Positions 8,489-16,223 of a stretch of DNA of 34,032 bases are shown here, piece after piece (the first letter of the stretch is position 1; each line of letters starts with the position of its first letter). Both the position numbers and the translations under genes were made by a program. Source of the stretch: Ruminococcus sp. (GTDB taxonomy: Bacteria; Bacillota; Clostridia; Oscillospirales; Ruminococcaceae); assembly GCA_015066745.1 (NCBI GenBank), contig SVNW01000016.1, forward strand, positions 1 through 34,032. The letters run 5' to 3'. The notes under the pieces are model-generated. The model was given only the letters and a program-made list of their open reading frames with translations, was not told the origin of the DNA and searched no databases.

Positions 8489-9474
8489 TTTTCAAAAAAA
8501 TTATGCGGTTGTTCTGATTTTTTTATTTCTATAAACTTGATATTTTTTTGTTTTTTTGTTATCATTAAAAGCATATATTTTATATATTAACTTAAATTAT
8601 GAAATATTTTAAGAAAAAGGGGAATAAAATTATGGGTATATCTTTCGGAAATGTTCAGATACGAAATGAACATAACAATACTAAAGATGAATTTATGGAC
8701 TTGTTCCGCAGTTATATGGAGAAAAACGGATATGTTACCTGCGATGAAGATGATGCGGAAAGTACGTATTATCTTTCGTTCAAAGAAGGTAGTAAATGGG
8801 TAACATTGGGGTCTGAGAACTATAACAGAGATGATAATTATGTTTGCAATGATGCTTCAGAAATTGCAGAAGGTTTGCAGACTTGCTGTTTAAGTATCTA
8901 TGTAGTCGGTGACGACTTTGCTATGCTGAACATGTACAACAAAACTTCATCGCTTACGGACAGAGTGATAATCGGAAACTGCTATAACGAAGATGATAAC
9001 GCCAAAGGTGAAAAAGAACACTGGGAAGAGTTTTTAAAAGAAAATGCAACATGGGAACAATTGCAGAAAGCATTTTCAGGTGAGTATGTATTTGCACAGG
9101 AAGGGTTAAGAGAATTTGCGGAATACATAGACATGGAGCCACGCAGAGCGGTAATTAACTTTGATTTTGACAATGATATAAATACGGAAGTAATGTATTT
9201 TATGAAATCTCCGGTAGTTAAAAGTCATCCGACAATAACTGTGACTAAAAACGCTGTAGAAAAACCGGAAAAGAAACTCACACTGAATTCCGCATTCAAA
9301 AAAGTATTCGGTCCTGCACTTGAACCGATGGGGTTTGTGAAGATAAAGAGCAGATATCCTTATTATGTAAGGCTTATTAATGATGAGATTTTGCATGTGA
9401 TTACGTTTAAGGAAGGGCATAATTATACTTTTACAATACTTTGTGGTGTGGCTACGGTGTATAGGAAAGAAATT
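8489..9474 (+). repeat. segmental duplication, copy 1 (promoter plus 5' part of gene)
   Basis: This block is nearly identical to 11834-12811. It carries about 145 bases of upstream DNA and the first about 280 codons of the first paralogue. The two blocks differ in length by 8 bases (986 versus 978). By eye the whole difference is one TTTTTTTG unit missing from the promoter spacer of copy 2. No insertion sequence is seen at the edges. Confidence 0.88.
8537..8565 (+). promoter_or_regulatory. putative promoter of first paralogue
   Basis: TTGATA (8537-8542), a 17-base T-rich spacer, TATCAT (8560-8565), followed by a 66-base leader to the ATG at 8632. An alternative TTGTTC...TAAACT pair (17-base spacer) lies just upstream and is preserved in both copies. 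Confidence 0.5.
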
Positions 9475-10098
9475 GATTTATCGGGAAAACCTGTTGGAAT
9501 TTGGTTTAATAGTCTTTTTGAAATGTATAAATATACGTTTTGGGATAAAACCGAGAACGAATTGTTAGATATGTTAAAACCGCTTCAATATATACAATAT
9601 ATGCCGTGTTTTAATGTAGAGCAATATAATCGTGATATGATAAAAGTATTTGAATACGCATTAAATTCTGCTAAAAAGTATATTATACCCGTTCTTGATG
9701 GTGTTACAGATATTCAAACGGTTATTGATTATACATATGATTATCATACTCCGAATGATATTTATATTAAAGATAAAAGTTTAAACTTCACAAACTATGA
9801 AACAGAAGGATTATTACAAATAAAGTTTTGTACACAAGAACAATTATTTTCTAAATATCAAAAAAGATGTGAAAAACATATGGAAATAATGAGATATCAT
9901 ATAAATCATGATACTAAAAGATACTCCCAGAAAGAATATGATAACTTTTATTGTGGATTTATTAATAACAAAGAGAAACGGAAAAAACGTTATAGCGAAT
10001 ATTTTTCGGATAAAGAATGGTACAATAAAGTAATAGTAGAACTTGATAACCGCAAAGAATATAATACAGAAATTTTAAAGTTGTATGGAATTGTCTGA
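8632..10098 (+). CDS. unknown-function paralogue A (two-domain, DUF4304-like second domain)
   Basis: This 488-residue cytoplasmic protein is not a family I can name confidently. It starts at MGISFGNVQ because GGGG lies 9 bases upstream; an ATG 11 codons earlier has no ribosome site. Domain 1 (about 10-195) has KWVTLGSENY, a VVGDDFAMLNMYNK strand, and acidic turns. Domain 2 (about 215-300) reads as LNSAFKKVFGPALEPMGF, then YPYYVRLINDEILHVITF, then strands. This layout resembles DUF4304-type proteins, but that is pattern-based inference. The C-terminal 190 residues are charged and Tyr-rich. It shares about 95% of its first 280 residues with paralogue C, roughly half of the middle, and nearly all of the last 33. 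There is no signal peptide or membrane span. It may be an accessory defence, immunity or stress protein; no function is shown. Confidence 0.8.
   Translation: MGISFGNVQIRNEHNNTKDEFMDLFRSYMEKNGYVTCDEDDAESTYYLSFKEGSKWVTLGSENYNRDDNYVCNDASEIAEGLQTCCLSIYVVGDDFAMLNMYNKTSSLTDRVIIGNCYNEDDNAKGEKEHWEEFLKENATWEQLQKAFSGEYVFAQEGLREFAEYIDMEPRRAVINFDFDNDINTEVMYFMKSPVVKSHPTITVTKNAVEKPEKKLTLNSAFKKVFGPALEPMGFVKIKSRYPYYVRLINDEILHVITFKEGHNYTFTILCGVATVYRKEIDLSGKPVGIWFNSLFEMYKYTFWDKTENELLDMLKPLQYIQYMPCFNVEQYNRDMIKVFEYALNSAKKYIIPVLDGVTDIQTVIDYTYDYHTPNDIYIKDKSLNFTNYETEGLLQIKFCTQEQLFSKYQKRCEKHMEIMRYHINHDTKRYSQKEYDNFYCGFINNKEKRKKRYSEYFSDKEWYNKVIVELDNRKEYNTEILKLYGIV
10001..10098 (+). repeat. 3' identity block, copy 1
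   Basis: These 98 bases, encoding YFSDKEWYNKVIVELD and the tail, nearly match 13338-13435. The block is separated from the 5' duplication by 526 diverged bases, the same length in both copies. Confidence 0.85.
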
Positions 10099-10188
10099 AA
10101 CAATATTATGATACAAAAAATGTAAAGTTCTAAATTTTAATCTTATTTTAATTGCGAAATTTGCGGTTTAGAAAAGGAGAGAAATCTT

Positions 10189-11565
10189 ATGGGAAGATTT
10201 TTTACATCAACGCAGATATTAAACGAAGAAAGATTAGGTAAAGATGATTTTCTAAAAAAATTCTGCGAAAAAATGAAAGAAGAAGGCTATGTAAAATGTG
10301 ATGAGGAAGAAAGTGCGGAAATCTCATATGTTTTTGCATTTTCAGAAAATGAAAAATGTAAATGGGTGACTATGAGTTCAGAAAGTTACGAAACAGGAAA
10401 TGCTAAGGCAGAAAAAGATACGTCACGAGTTGCAAAAATGCTTGGCACAATATGTATAAATACTGTTGTGATTGACAGTGACTGTGCAATACTGAATCTT
10501 TATGACAAAAGCGGAAAGAATGCAGATATGTTTGCTATAGGTATTGCAGATGATTACCTTGGAGATGACATTCCGGAGCCGAAAAAGGAAATATGGGAGA
10601 AGCTTTTAAATGAAGAATGTGATTGGGAGCAGTTAATGGAAATCTGTCAGGAAAGTGATGCCGAGGGAGGACTTTCTGAAATAGCGTCAATTATCGATGC
10701 AGATGAAGAATTGATATTATTTGAAGCAGGCGGAATTTTTGATTATAACGCAGATGTTGTAACTGTTGGGTTTAAGAAAAAAACAGCAGAGAAGAAATTA
10801 TCATTGTATGCAGGGTTTAAAAAGGTATATGGAGAGTATCTTGAGCCATATGGATTTAAGCTGGTCAAAAGTAAGCACCCGTATTTTGTAAGAGTGGTTG
10901 ATAATGAAATAGTGCAGATTGTTTCGATAATGAAATCAAAATCTACATCAAAGGAAGCAGAACTTTTTGAAATATATGTTGGTATAAGTTTGTTAAGTCT
11001 TCCATTAATAAACTTTGATAAAAATCCTTTAAATATTGACAATCAAATTTGTATTGAGTCACTTAAATCTTTATTTCATAGATATTCAAAGAATTATGAT
11101 GCTCAAAAATTTTCTATATCTGCTTTTAGTATACCATATGAAAGTAATGATAATCATAGATTGATAAATTCATTAAAATTATCAATTGAAAAATTAATGC
11201 CATTTATATTTGAAGTGTTTGGTGTTAATACGACACTTGACAATTTATATAAATGGGGCTTGAAAATGAGTATAGGTTGTTTTAATGATGTAGTAATATT
11301 AACACAAAAAGTTGATGATTATTTGAAGTTAGAAGATGAAAAATTGAAAAAAGAAATAAGCTTCTTAGAAGAAGTTGTTTATGTAAATGATATTGAAATG
11401 CTTGAAATAGCATCTAAAGATATTACTATGTGTTATGAGAAAGAAAAAAGATGGTTTAAGGGTTTTAAAAATGGAAGTGATGCATATGAAAAATATGTGG
11501 AAAAATCATATGAAACTAAGAATAAAAATTTAAATTATTTAACAGAGATGTTTTCTGCTTATTGA
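10189..11565 (+). CDS. unknown-function paralogue B (divergent)
   Basis: This 458-residue protein has the same layout as its neighbours but is clearly older in origin. Domain 1 shows KCKWVTMSSESYE, VVIDSDCAILNLYDKSG and the WEKLLNEECDWEQLMEI stretch, equivalent to WEEFLKENATWEQLQKA in A. Domain 2 has LSLYAGFKKVYGEYLEPYGF and HPYFVRVVDNEIVQIVS. The C-terminal third (about 290-458) has no visible similarity to A or C and is Lys/Ile/Glu-rich and helical. The start ATG follows AAGGAGAG at good spacing. It lies 90 bases after paralogue A with no clear terminator between, so they may be cotranscribed. Shared N-terminal domains with changing C-terminal parts recall modular recognition proteins. Function unknown. 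Confidence 0.78.
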   Translation: MGRFFTSTQILNEERLGKDDFLKKFCEKMKEEGYVKCDEEESAEISYVFAFSENEKCKWVTMSSESYETGNAKAEKDTSRVAKMLGTICINTVVIDSDCAILNLYDKSGKNADMFAIGIADDYLGDDIPEPKKEIWEKLLNEECDWEQLMEICQESDAEGGLSEIASIIDADEELILFEAGGIFDYNADVVTVGFKKKTAEKKLSLYAGFKKVYGEYLEPYGFKLVKSKHPYFVRVVDNEIVQIVSIMKSKSTSKEAELFEIYVGISLLSLPLINFDKNPLNIDNQICIESLKSLFHRYSKNYDAQKFSISAFSIPYESNDNHRLINSLKLSIEKLMPFIFEVFGVNTTLDNLYKWGLKMSIGCFNDVVILTQKVDDYLKLEDEKLKKEISFLEEVVYVNDIEMLEIASKDITMCYEKEKRWFKGFKNGSDAYEKYVEKSYETKNKNLNYLTEMFSAY

Positions 11566-11578
11566 AAGGATAATTAAT

Positions 11579-11833
11579 ATGAAAAAAATTTTGAAAATGA
11601 TGTTAAGCTTTTTTTCGTTTTTAAGTTTATCTATCTGTTGCTATAAGTTAGAAAAGGTTTTGGTATTTTTAAATCTCCTTGATAAAAATAAAAGGGAGTT
11701 TCCGCAGAAACTCCCTCGGTCGCAGACCTCACAGGTTTCTGCAACTCGATCACTGAGCGTATTATACAGCATATTTGAACATTTGTCAAGTGCTGATATA
11801 TGCCTTTTTATTATATGTAGAATTAAAAATTAA
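11579..11833 (+). CDS. small ORF with hydrophobic N-terminus, antisense to the sRNA (doubtful)
   Basis: This ORF has 84 codons. AAAGGA sits 9 bases before the ATG, 13 bases past the stop of paralogue B. The first about 35 residues begin MKKILKMMLSFFSFLSLSIC, like a membrane or signal segment. The rest is read across the palindromes and promoter of the minus-strand small RNA, so it is unlikely to be a conserved protein. It could be a decayed leader peptide, a short type I toxin read too long, or chance. Confidence 0.25.
   Translation: MKKILKMMLSFFSFLSLSICCYKLEKVLVFLNLLDKNKREFPQKLPRSQTSQVSATRSLSVLYSIFEHLSSADICLFIICRIKN
11684..11716 (-). terminator. intrinsic terminator of the small RNA
   Basis: A perfect 10-bp stem (11693-11702 / 11707-11716) has a 4-base loop. 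On the minus strand it is followed by TTTTATTTTT. The + strand side has no T-run, so it works in the minus direction only. Confidence 0.88.
11684..11754 (-). ncRNA. orphan small RNA, about 71 nt, with intrinsic terminator
   Basis: A consensus promoter places the start near 11754. The transcript first folds a 5' hairpin. Its outer UCG/CGA and GUUGCAG/CUGCGAC pairs (G-U allowed, one bulged A) are followed by an AA bulge, ACCU/AGGU and a GUG loop. The RNA ends in a terminator: GGGAGUUUC/GAAACUCCC with loop UGCG, then UUUUAUUUUU. GCAGAAAC in the 5' hairpin (11735-11742) is fully complementary to GUUUCUGC in the terminator arm (11704-11711). The two folds are therefore mutually exclusive, as in attenuators. 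However, no minus-strand gene lies downstream; the next gene is the convergent paralogue B. It does not match any RNA family I know. It overlaps the small + strand ORF in antisense. Confidence 0.72.
11761..11789 (-). promoter_or_regulatory. consensus sigma-A promoter of the small RNA
   Basis: Minus strand: TTGACA (11784-11789), exactly 17 bases, TATAAT (11761-11766). Both hexamers match consensus. With no gene on this strand downstream, it must serve the short terminated transcript. Confidence 0.85.
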
Positions 11834-12811
11834 TTTTCAAAAAAATTATGCGGTTGTTCTGATCTTTTTATTTCTATAAACTTGATATTTTTTTGTTATC
11901 ATTAAAAGCATGTATTTTATATATTAACTCAAATTATGAAATATTTTAAGAAAAAGGGGAATAAAATTATGGGTATATCTTTCGGAAATGTTCAGATACG
12001 AAATGAACACAACAACACAAAGGGCAAATTTATGGATTTGTTCCGCAGTTATATGGAGAAAAACGGATATGTTACCTGTGATGAAGATGATGCGGAAAGT
12101 ACATATTATCTTTCGTTCAAAGAAGGCAGTAAATGGGTAACATTGGGGTCTGAGAACTATAACAGAGATGATAATTATGTTTGCAATGATGCCTCAGAAA
12201 TTGCAGAAGGTTTGCAGACTTGCTGTTTAAGTGTTTATGTAGTCGGTGGCGACTTTGCTATGGTGAATATGTATAATAAAACTTCTTCGCTTACTGACAG
12301 AGTGATAATTGGAAATTGCTATAACGAAGATGATAACGCCAAAGGTGAAAAAGAACACTGGGAAGAATTTTTAAAAGAAAACGCAACATGGGAACAATTA
12401 CAGAAAGCATTTTCAGGTGAGTATGTATTTGCACAGGAAGGGGTAAGAGAATTTGCAGAATACATAGACATGGAGCCACGCAGAGCGGTACTTAACTTTG
12501 ATTTTGACAATGATATAAATACGGAAGTAATGTATTTTATGAAATCTCAGGTAGTTAAAAGTCATCCGACAATAACTGTGACTAAAAATGCTGTAGAAAA
12601 ATCGGAAAAGAAACTTACATTGAATTCCGCATTCAAAAAAGTATTCGGTCCTGCACTTGAACCGTTGGGGTTTGTGAAGATAAAAAGTAGATATCCTTAT
12701 TATGTAAGGCTTATTAATGACGAGATTTTGCATGTGATTACGTTTAAGGAAGGGCATAATTATACTTTTACAATACTTTGTGGTGTGGCTACGGTGTATA
12801 GGAAAGAAATT
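11834..12811 (+). repeat. segmental duplication, copy 2
   Basis: Near-identical partner of 8489-9474. In its putative promoter, TTGATA (11882-11887) and TATCAT (11897-11902) are only 9 bases apart, against 17 in copy 1, because one TTTTTTTG unit is missing. Confidence 0.88.
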
Positions 12812-13435
12812 AATTTATCAGGGAAACCTATAGGAGAATGGTTTAATGATGTTTTTGACATGTATCAATACACATATCAGTATAAAACTAAAAATGAATT
12901 AAAAACAATGTCAAAACAATTGCGATATATCAAATATAGTCCTTACGTTGATTCTGTACAATATAATTGTAATTTAATAAGCGGATTTAAATACGCTTTG
13001 GATATTACTCAAAAATATACACTACCAATCTTAGAGAGTATAGATAACATTCAAAATGTTATTGATTATACCCATGATTACAATACACCTCACAATATGT
13101 ATTTTAAAAATAAACAATACACATTTATGGATAATGAATCCGAAGGATTATTGAAGATAAAATTTTGCAATGCTGAAGATTTGTTTTTAAAATCACAAAA
13201 AAGACTGCAGAAGTCGCTTGATATTATCAGATATCATATAGAAAATAATACAGGCGAATTCTTGCAGGAAGAATATGATTTAAAGCAAGATAAGTTTATA
13301 AAAAATGCGGAGAAAAGAAAAATAAATTATAATAAATATTTTTCTGATAAAGAATGGTACAATAAAGTAATAGTAGAACTTGATAAACGCAAAGAATATA
13401 ATACAGAAATTTTAAAATGGTATGGACTTATCTGA
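11969..13435 (+). CDS. unknown-function paralogue C (recent duplicate of A)
   Basis: This is a 488-residue protein of the same length as paralogue A. It starts at MGISFGNVQ with the same GGGG ribosome site 9 bases upstream. Residues 1-280 match A with a handful of changes (for example KGKFMDLF for KDEFMDLF). Residues 281-455 are only about half identical by eye, with no net insertion. The last 33 residues match again. Domain 2 again shows LNSAFKKVFGPALEPLGF and YPYYVRLINDEI. No signal peptide or membrane span is seen. Its immediate promoter has an 8-base deletion in the -35/-10 spacer, so it may be weakly expressed or use the alternative upstream hexamers. No terminator is obvious before the CLC gene, which has its own promoter. 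Function unknown. Confidence 0.8.
   Translation: MGISFGNVQIRNEHNNTKGKFMDLFRSYMEKNGYVTCDEDDAESTYYLSFKEGSKWVTLGSENYNRDDNYVCNDASEIAEGLQTCCLSVYVVGGDFAMVNMYNKTSSLTDRVIIGNCYNEDDNAKGEKEHWEEFLKENATWEQLQKAFSGEYVFAQEGVREFAEYIDMEPRRAVLNFDFDNDINTEVMYFMKSQVVKSHPTITVTKNAVEKSEKKLTLNSAFKKVFGPALEPLGFVKIKSRYPYYVRLINDEILHVITFKEGHNYTFTILCGVATVYRKEINLSGKPIGEWFNDVFDMYQYTYQYKTKNELKTMSKQLRYIKYSPYVDSVQYNCNLISGFKYALDITQKYTLPILESIDNIQNVIDYTHDYNTPHNMYFKNKQYTFMDNESEGLLKIKFCNAEDLFLKSQKRLQKSLDIIRYHIENNTGEFLQEEYDLKQDKFIKNAEKRKINYNKYFSDKEWYNKVIVELDKRKEYNTEILKWYGLI
13338..13435 (+). repeat. 3' identity block, copy 2
   Basis: Partner of 10001-10098; 98 bases with only a few substitutions, ending at the stop codon. Confidence 0.85.
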
Positions 13436-13471
13436 AATGGTGCTGTAATAAAATGTGAAGTTATTTTATCC

Positions 13472-13500
13472 TTGCTTGTATATTCGTTTTATGTTATAAT
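13472..13500 (+). promoter_or_regulatory. promoter of the CLC gene
   Basis: TTGCTT (13472-13477), a 17-base spacer, TATAAT (13495-13500), 38 bases before the ATG. No fluoride (crcB) riboswitch motif is visible in the short leader. Confidence 0.7.
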
Positions 13501-13537
13501 ATTGTGTGGATTTGAGCTGTGATAACGGAAGGCGGGA

Positions 13538-14833
13538 ATGTATTTGAAAGAAATTTCTGAAAGTTTTAAAATGTGGATAAAAGACGTTCTGGCATCATTT
13601 AAAACTCTTTTTTTCTGGGCAATTGCAGGGGTAGTGACAGGGGCACTGGTCGGACCTGTTGGTGTTGCGTTTCATTATGGTCTGCATTATCTGTCGGAGG
13701 TAAGGACCGAAAACAGATGGATAGTATTTTTTCTTCCTCTTGGCGGTCTTTTGATAGTCTGGCTTTATAACCTTGCAGGAATGAAAAATGACAAAGGAAC
13801 AAATGCGGTAATACTTGCTGTGCGTTCAGACGGACAACTTCCTTTCAGGACAGCGGTGCTTATTTTTATAAGTACGATAATAACACATTTTCTGGGTGGT
13901 TCGTCCGGAAGAGAAGGGGCGGCGCTTCAGATAGGCGGAAGTTTTGCAGCAACAGAGGCTAAATTATTTAAACTTGATGAAAAAGATAAAAAGATATTTG
14001 TAATGTGTGGTATGAGTGCGTGTTTTTCAGCGTTGTTCGGTACACCTGTAACAGCGGCGATATTTTCAATCGAGATGATAAGTGTCGGAATAATGCACTA
14101 CAGCGCAGTAATACCGTGTGTAATGTCTTCTATAATGGCATATCGGATTTCTGTTGCGGCGGGTGTAGAACCTACGTCTTTTCATATGTTGTCTGTGCCG
14201 AAACTTGATACGGACGGCGTAAATATCATAGTACATATGATACCTTTTGCAATTGTCTGTGCTTTTGTATGTCGTTTATTCTGCTATACACTGAAAAAGA
14301 CCAAGAAAGTCCTTACAGGTAAAATAGAAAATGAATATGTGAGAGTTTTATTTGGTTCGTTTATTATAATTGCCATGACAGTTATTTCCGGAAGTCAGAC
14401 TTTTAATGGTGCAGGCGGAGATGTGATAAATGCAAGTTTTGTGTATCGTGTTCCGTTTTATTATTTTGCGGTGAAAATAATATTTACTGCTATTACGCTT
14501 GGGTGCGGATTTAAAGGTGGTGAGATAGTACCGTCATTTTTTGTCGGTGCTACATTCGGAAGCTTTTTTGCACCGTTTTTTGGTATAGATTTTTCTTTTG
14601 GAGCAGGAATAGGGCTTATAGCAGTATTTTGCGGAGCAACAAACTGTCCGATTGCGTCAATATTTATGAGTATAGAGCTTTTCGGAACAGAAGCAGTGCC
14701 TTTTTTTGCACTTGCGTGCGGAATTTCGTATCTTATGTCAGGAAATACGGGATTGTATGGTGAGCAGAAGATAATGTATTCCAGACTCAGACCTGAGTAT
14801 GTAAATCTCAGAATAAAAGATAAAAAAGAATAA
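13538..14833 (+). CDS. CLC-family anion channel/antiporter
   Basis: This integral membrane protein of 431 residues moves Cl- or F- across the cytoplasmic membrane. Family motifs: GSSGREG (121-127), with the gating glutamate at 126; the aligned N-terminal loop GPVGVAFHYG (39-48); and GCGFKGGEIVPSFFVGA in the C-terminal half, the GGxFxP-type ion-binding loop. At least ten hydrophobic spans can be seen and there is no C-terminal CBS domain. The run GREGAALQIGGS resembles the GREGTAVQMGGS style of fluoride-specific CLC proteins, so F- export is possible. The lack of a fluoride riboswitch upstream does not help that case. GGAAGG precedes the ATG. It is a single gene between its own promoter and a bidirectional terminator. 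Confidence 0.9.
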   Translation: MYLKEISESFKMWIKDVLASFKTLFFWAIAGVVTGALVGPVGVAFHYGLHYLSEVRTENRWIVFFLPLGGLLIVWLYNLAGMKNDKGTNAVILAVRSDGQLPFRTAVLIFISTIITHFLGGSSGREGAALQIGGSFAATEAKLFKLDEKDKKIFVMCGMSACFSALFGTPVTAAIFSIEMISVGIMHYSAVIPCVMSSIMAYRISVAAGVEPTSFHMLSVPKLDTDGVNIIVHMIPFAIVCAFVCRLFCYTLKKTKKVLTGKIENEYVRVLFGSFIIIAMTVISGSQTFNGAGGDVINASFVYRVPFYYFAVKIIFTAITLGCGFKGGEIVPSFFVGATFGSFFAPFFGIDFSFGAGIGLIAVFCGATNCPIASIFMSIELFGTEAVPFFALACGISYLMSGNTGLYGEQKIMYSRLRPEYVNLRIKDKKE

Positions 14834-14842
14834 AATATAAAT

Positions 14843-14883
14843 AAAAAATCAGACTCATTCATGACAGATGAGCCTGATTTTTT
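14843..14883. terminator. bidirectional terminator between clc and smr
   Basis: An 11-bp stem (14848-14858 / 14868-14878, one A-C mismatch) is flanked by A6 and T6. It sits between the convergent CLC and smr genes. Confidence 0.85.
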
Positions 14884-14887
14884 ATGG

Positions 14888-15118
14888 TTATTTTAGTTCA
14901 AGTATCGTAATACCGTTGTTAAGACCGAGTATTTTTTTAGAGATGCGTGGGTGTTTAAGTTCGGTGCGTATGTATCTGAGTATGCGGTCACCGTGGTGAC
15001 AGCCGTGGATAACTTCTATCATGGTTGTATCTTTTGGTGAAGTTTTAAGTATTTTCATCATTTCACGCTGGGCTTGTGTAAGAGGCATATTGTGCAGGTC
15101 TATTGATATTGTTTTCAT
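14888..15118 (-). CDS. small stand-alone Smr-domain-like protein
   Basis: This 76-residue protein fits one Smr (small MutS-related) domain. It opens with ISIDLHNMPLTQA, matching the N-terminal DLH motif. The core VIHGCHHGDRILRYIRTEL takes the place of the usual HGxGxGxLR motif, ending in a short strand (ITILELK). Smr domains bind or nick nucleic acids, and in recent work act on collided ribosomes or structured DNA. Whether this small version is catalytic is unclear, because the usual G-K/T-G turn is replaced by C-H-H-G. The start is 4 bases after the dus stop, so the two genes are translated from one mRNA. Confidence 0.72.
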   Translation of the reverse strand: MKTISIDLHNMPLTQAQREMMKILKTSPKDTTMIEVIHGCHHGDRILRYIRTELKHPRISKKILGLNNGITILELK

Positions 15119-15122
15119 TTTG

Positions 15123-16103
15123 CTACATTCTTTCCAGTTGTATTTTTTTGAATTCTTCTACCAGAGAAACTGCATCGTCATAACTTGCAAGTTCATAGCA
15201 TCTTTTTCTGAATGATGCCGCTCCGTACATTCCAGTCAGATACCATGCGGAGTGTTTTCGGGCTTCACGCATTGCTATATGTTCGGGTTTGTCACGAAGT
15301 GACAGTCTGATATGGTAGAGAAGGGTTTCAAGTCGTTCTTCAAGAGATGGCTTCTTAAAAACATTGCCTTCAAAGTAATCGGAAATTTCTTTGAATATCC
15401 ATGGATTTCCGTATGTGGCACGTCCTATCATGACAAGGTCGCAACCTGTGTATTCATACATACGCAGACAATCATCAAGTGACGCAACATCACCGTTTCC
15501 GATTACAGGAACAGATACATTTTCTTTGACGGCTTTGATGATTTCTATGTCTGATTTTCCGCTGTACATCTGATTTCTAGTTCTTCCGTGTACAGCTATG
15601 GCAGAAGCACCCGCTTTTTCCATTTTCATAGCAAATTCTACTGCATTTACATTGTCCTCGTCCCAGCCTTTTCTGATTTTAACGGTGACAGGTACATCTG
15701 ACTCGGAAATAGCGGCACGTACTATTTCGGCAGAAAGTTCAGGGTCTTTCATAAGTGCCGCACCTGAGCCGTTTCCTGCAACTTTTGGAACAGGACAGCC
15801 CATATTTATATCAATAATGTCGGGTTTGTATTCCATACATATTTTTACTGCTTTTGCGATATATTCGGGTTCGCTTCCGAAAAGCTGAAGTGCGCATGGA
15901 CGTTCCTGTTCGGTTATTTTACAAAGTTCCTCGGTTTTTTTGTCATTGTAACAAAGTCCTTTTGCGGATATAAGTTCGCTTACGGTGTATGATGCGCCAA
16001 ATTCACGGTTTATTGTACGGTACGCTCTGTCTGCAACACTTGCCATAGGAGCGAGTGCAGCTGTTTTTTTTATTTTTACATTTCCTATGCTTATAAAATC
16101 CAT
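15123..16103 (-). CDS. dus: tRNA-dihydrouridine synthase (DusB-like)
   Basis: This FMN enzyme of 326 residues reduces uridines to dihydrouridine in tRNA D-loops using NADPH. The TIM-barrel flavin motifs are plain: ALAPMASVADRAYR (16-29), LQLFGSEPE, DINMGCPVPKVAGNGSGAALM with catalytic Cys103, VTVKIRKGWDE, AVHGRTRNQMYSG, PVIGNGDV and VMIGRATYGNPWIF. The length is normal for the family. The Shine-Dalgarno is weak (GAG region). It heads a two-gene operon with smr. A possible extended -10 (TGCTAAAAT, minus strand, 16143-16151) lies about 40 bases upstream. Confidence 0.95.
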   Translation of the reverse strand: MDFISIGNVKIKKTAALAPMASVADRAYRTINREFGASYTVSELISAKGLCYNDKKTEELCKITEQERPCALQLFGSEPEYIAKAVKICMEYKPDIIDINMGCPVPKVAGNGSGAALMKDPELSAEIVRAAISESDVPVTVKIRKGWDEDNVNAVEFAMKMEKAGASAIAVHGRTRNQMYSGKSDIEIIKAVKENVSVPVIGNGDVASLDDCLRMYEYTGCDLVMIGRATYGNPWIFKEISDYFEGNVFKKPSLEERLETLLYHIRLSLRDKPEHIAMREARKHSAWYLTGMYGAASFRKRCYELASYDDAVSLVEEFKKIQLERM

Positions 16104-16223
16104 TTTTGTATCACGCTCATTAAAAATATTTTTGCAATAACTATTTTAGCATAAAACAAGGAAAAAGAATAGTGTTTTGAAAAAAATATATGTGAACAAA
16201 TTTGTTGGGTTATGTGCGGTTAT

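Noticed and set aside
9106..9420. minus-strand ORFs inside the paralogues (also 12413-12757)
   Set aside because: They recur only because the underlying coding DNA is duplicated; no ribosome sites and no independent conservation.
8489..13435. transposon or IS as cause of the duplication
   Set aside because: No transposase, terminal inverted repeats or target-site duplications are seen at the block edges.
13436..13537. fluoride riboswitch before the CLC gene
   Set aside because: The crcB-motif conserved blocks and pseudoknot are not visible; the leader is only about 30 bases past the -10.
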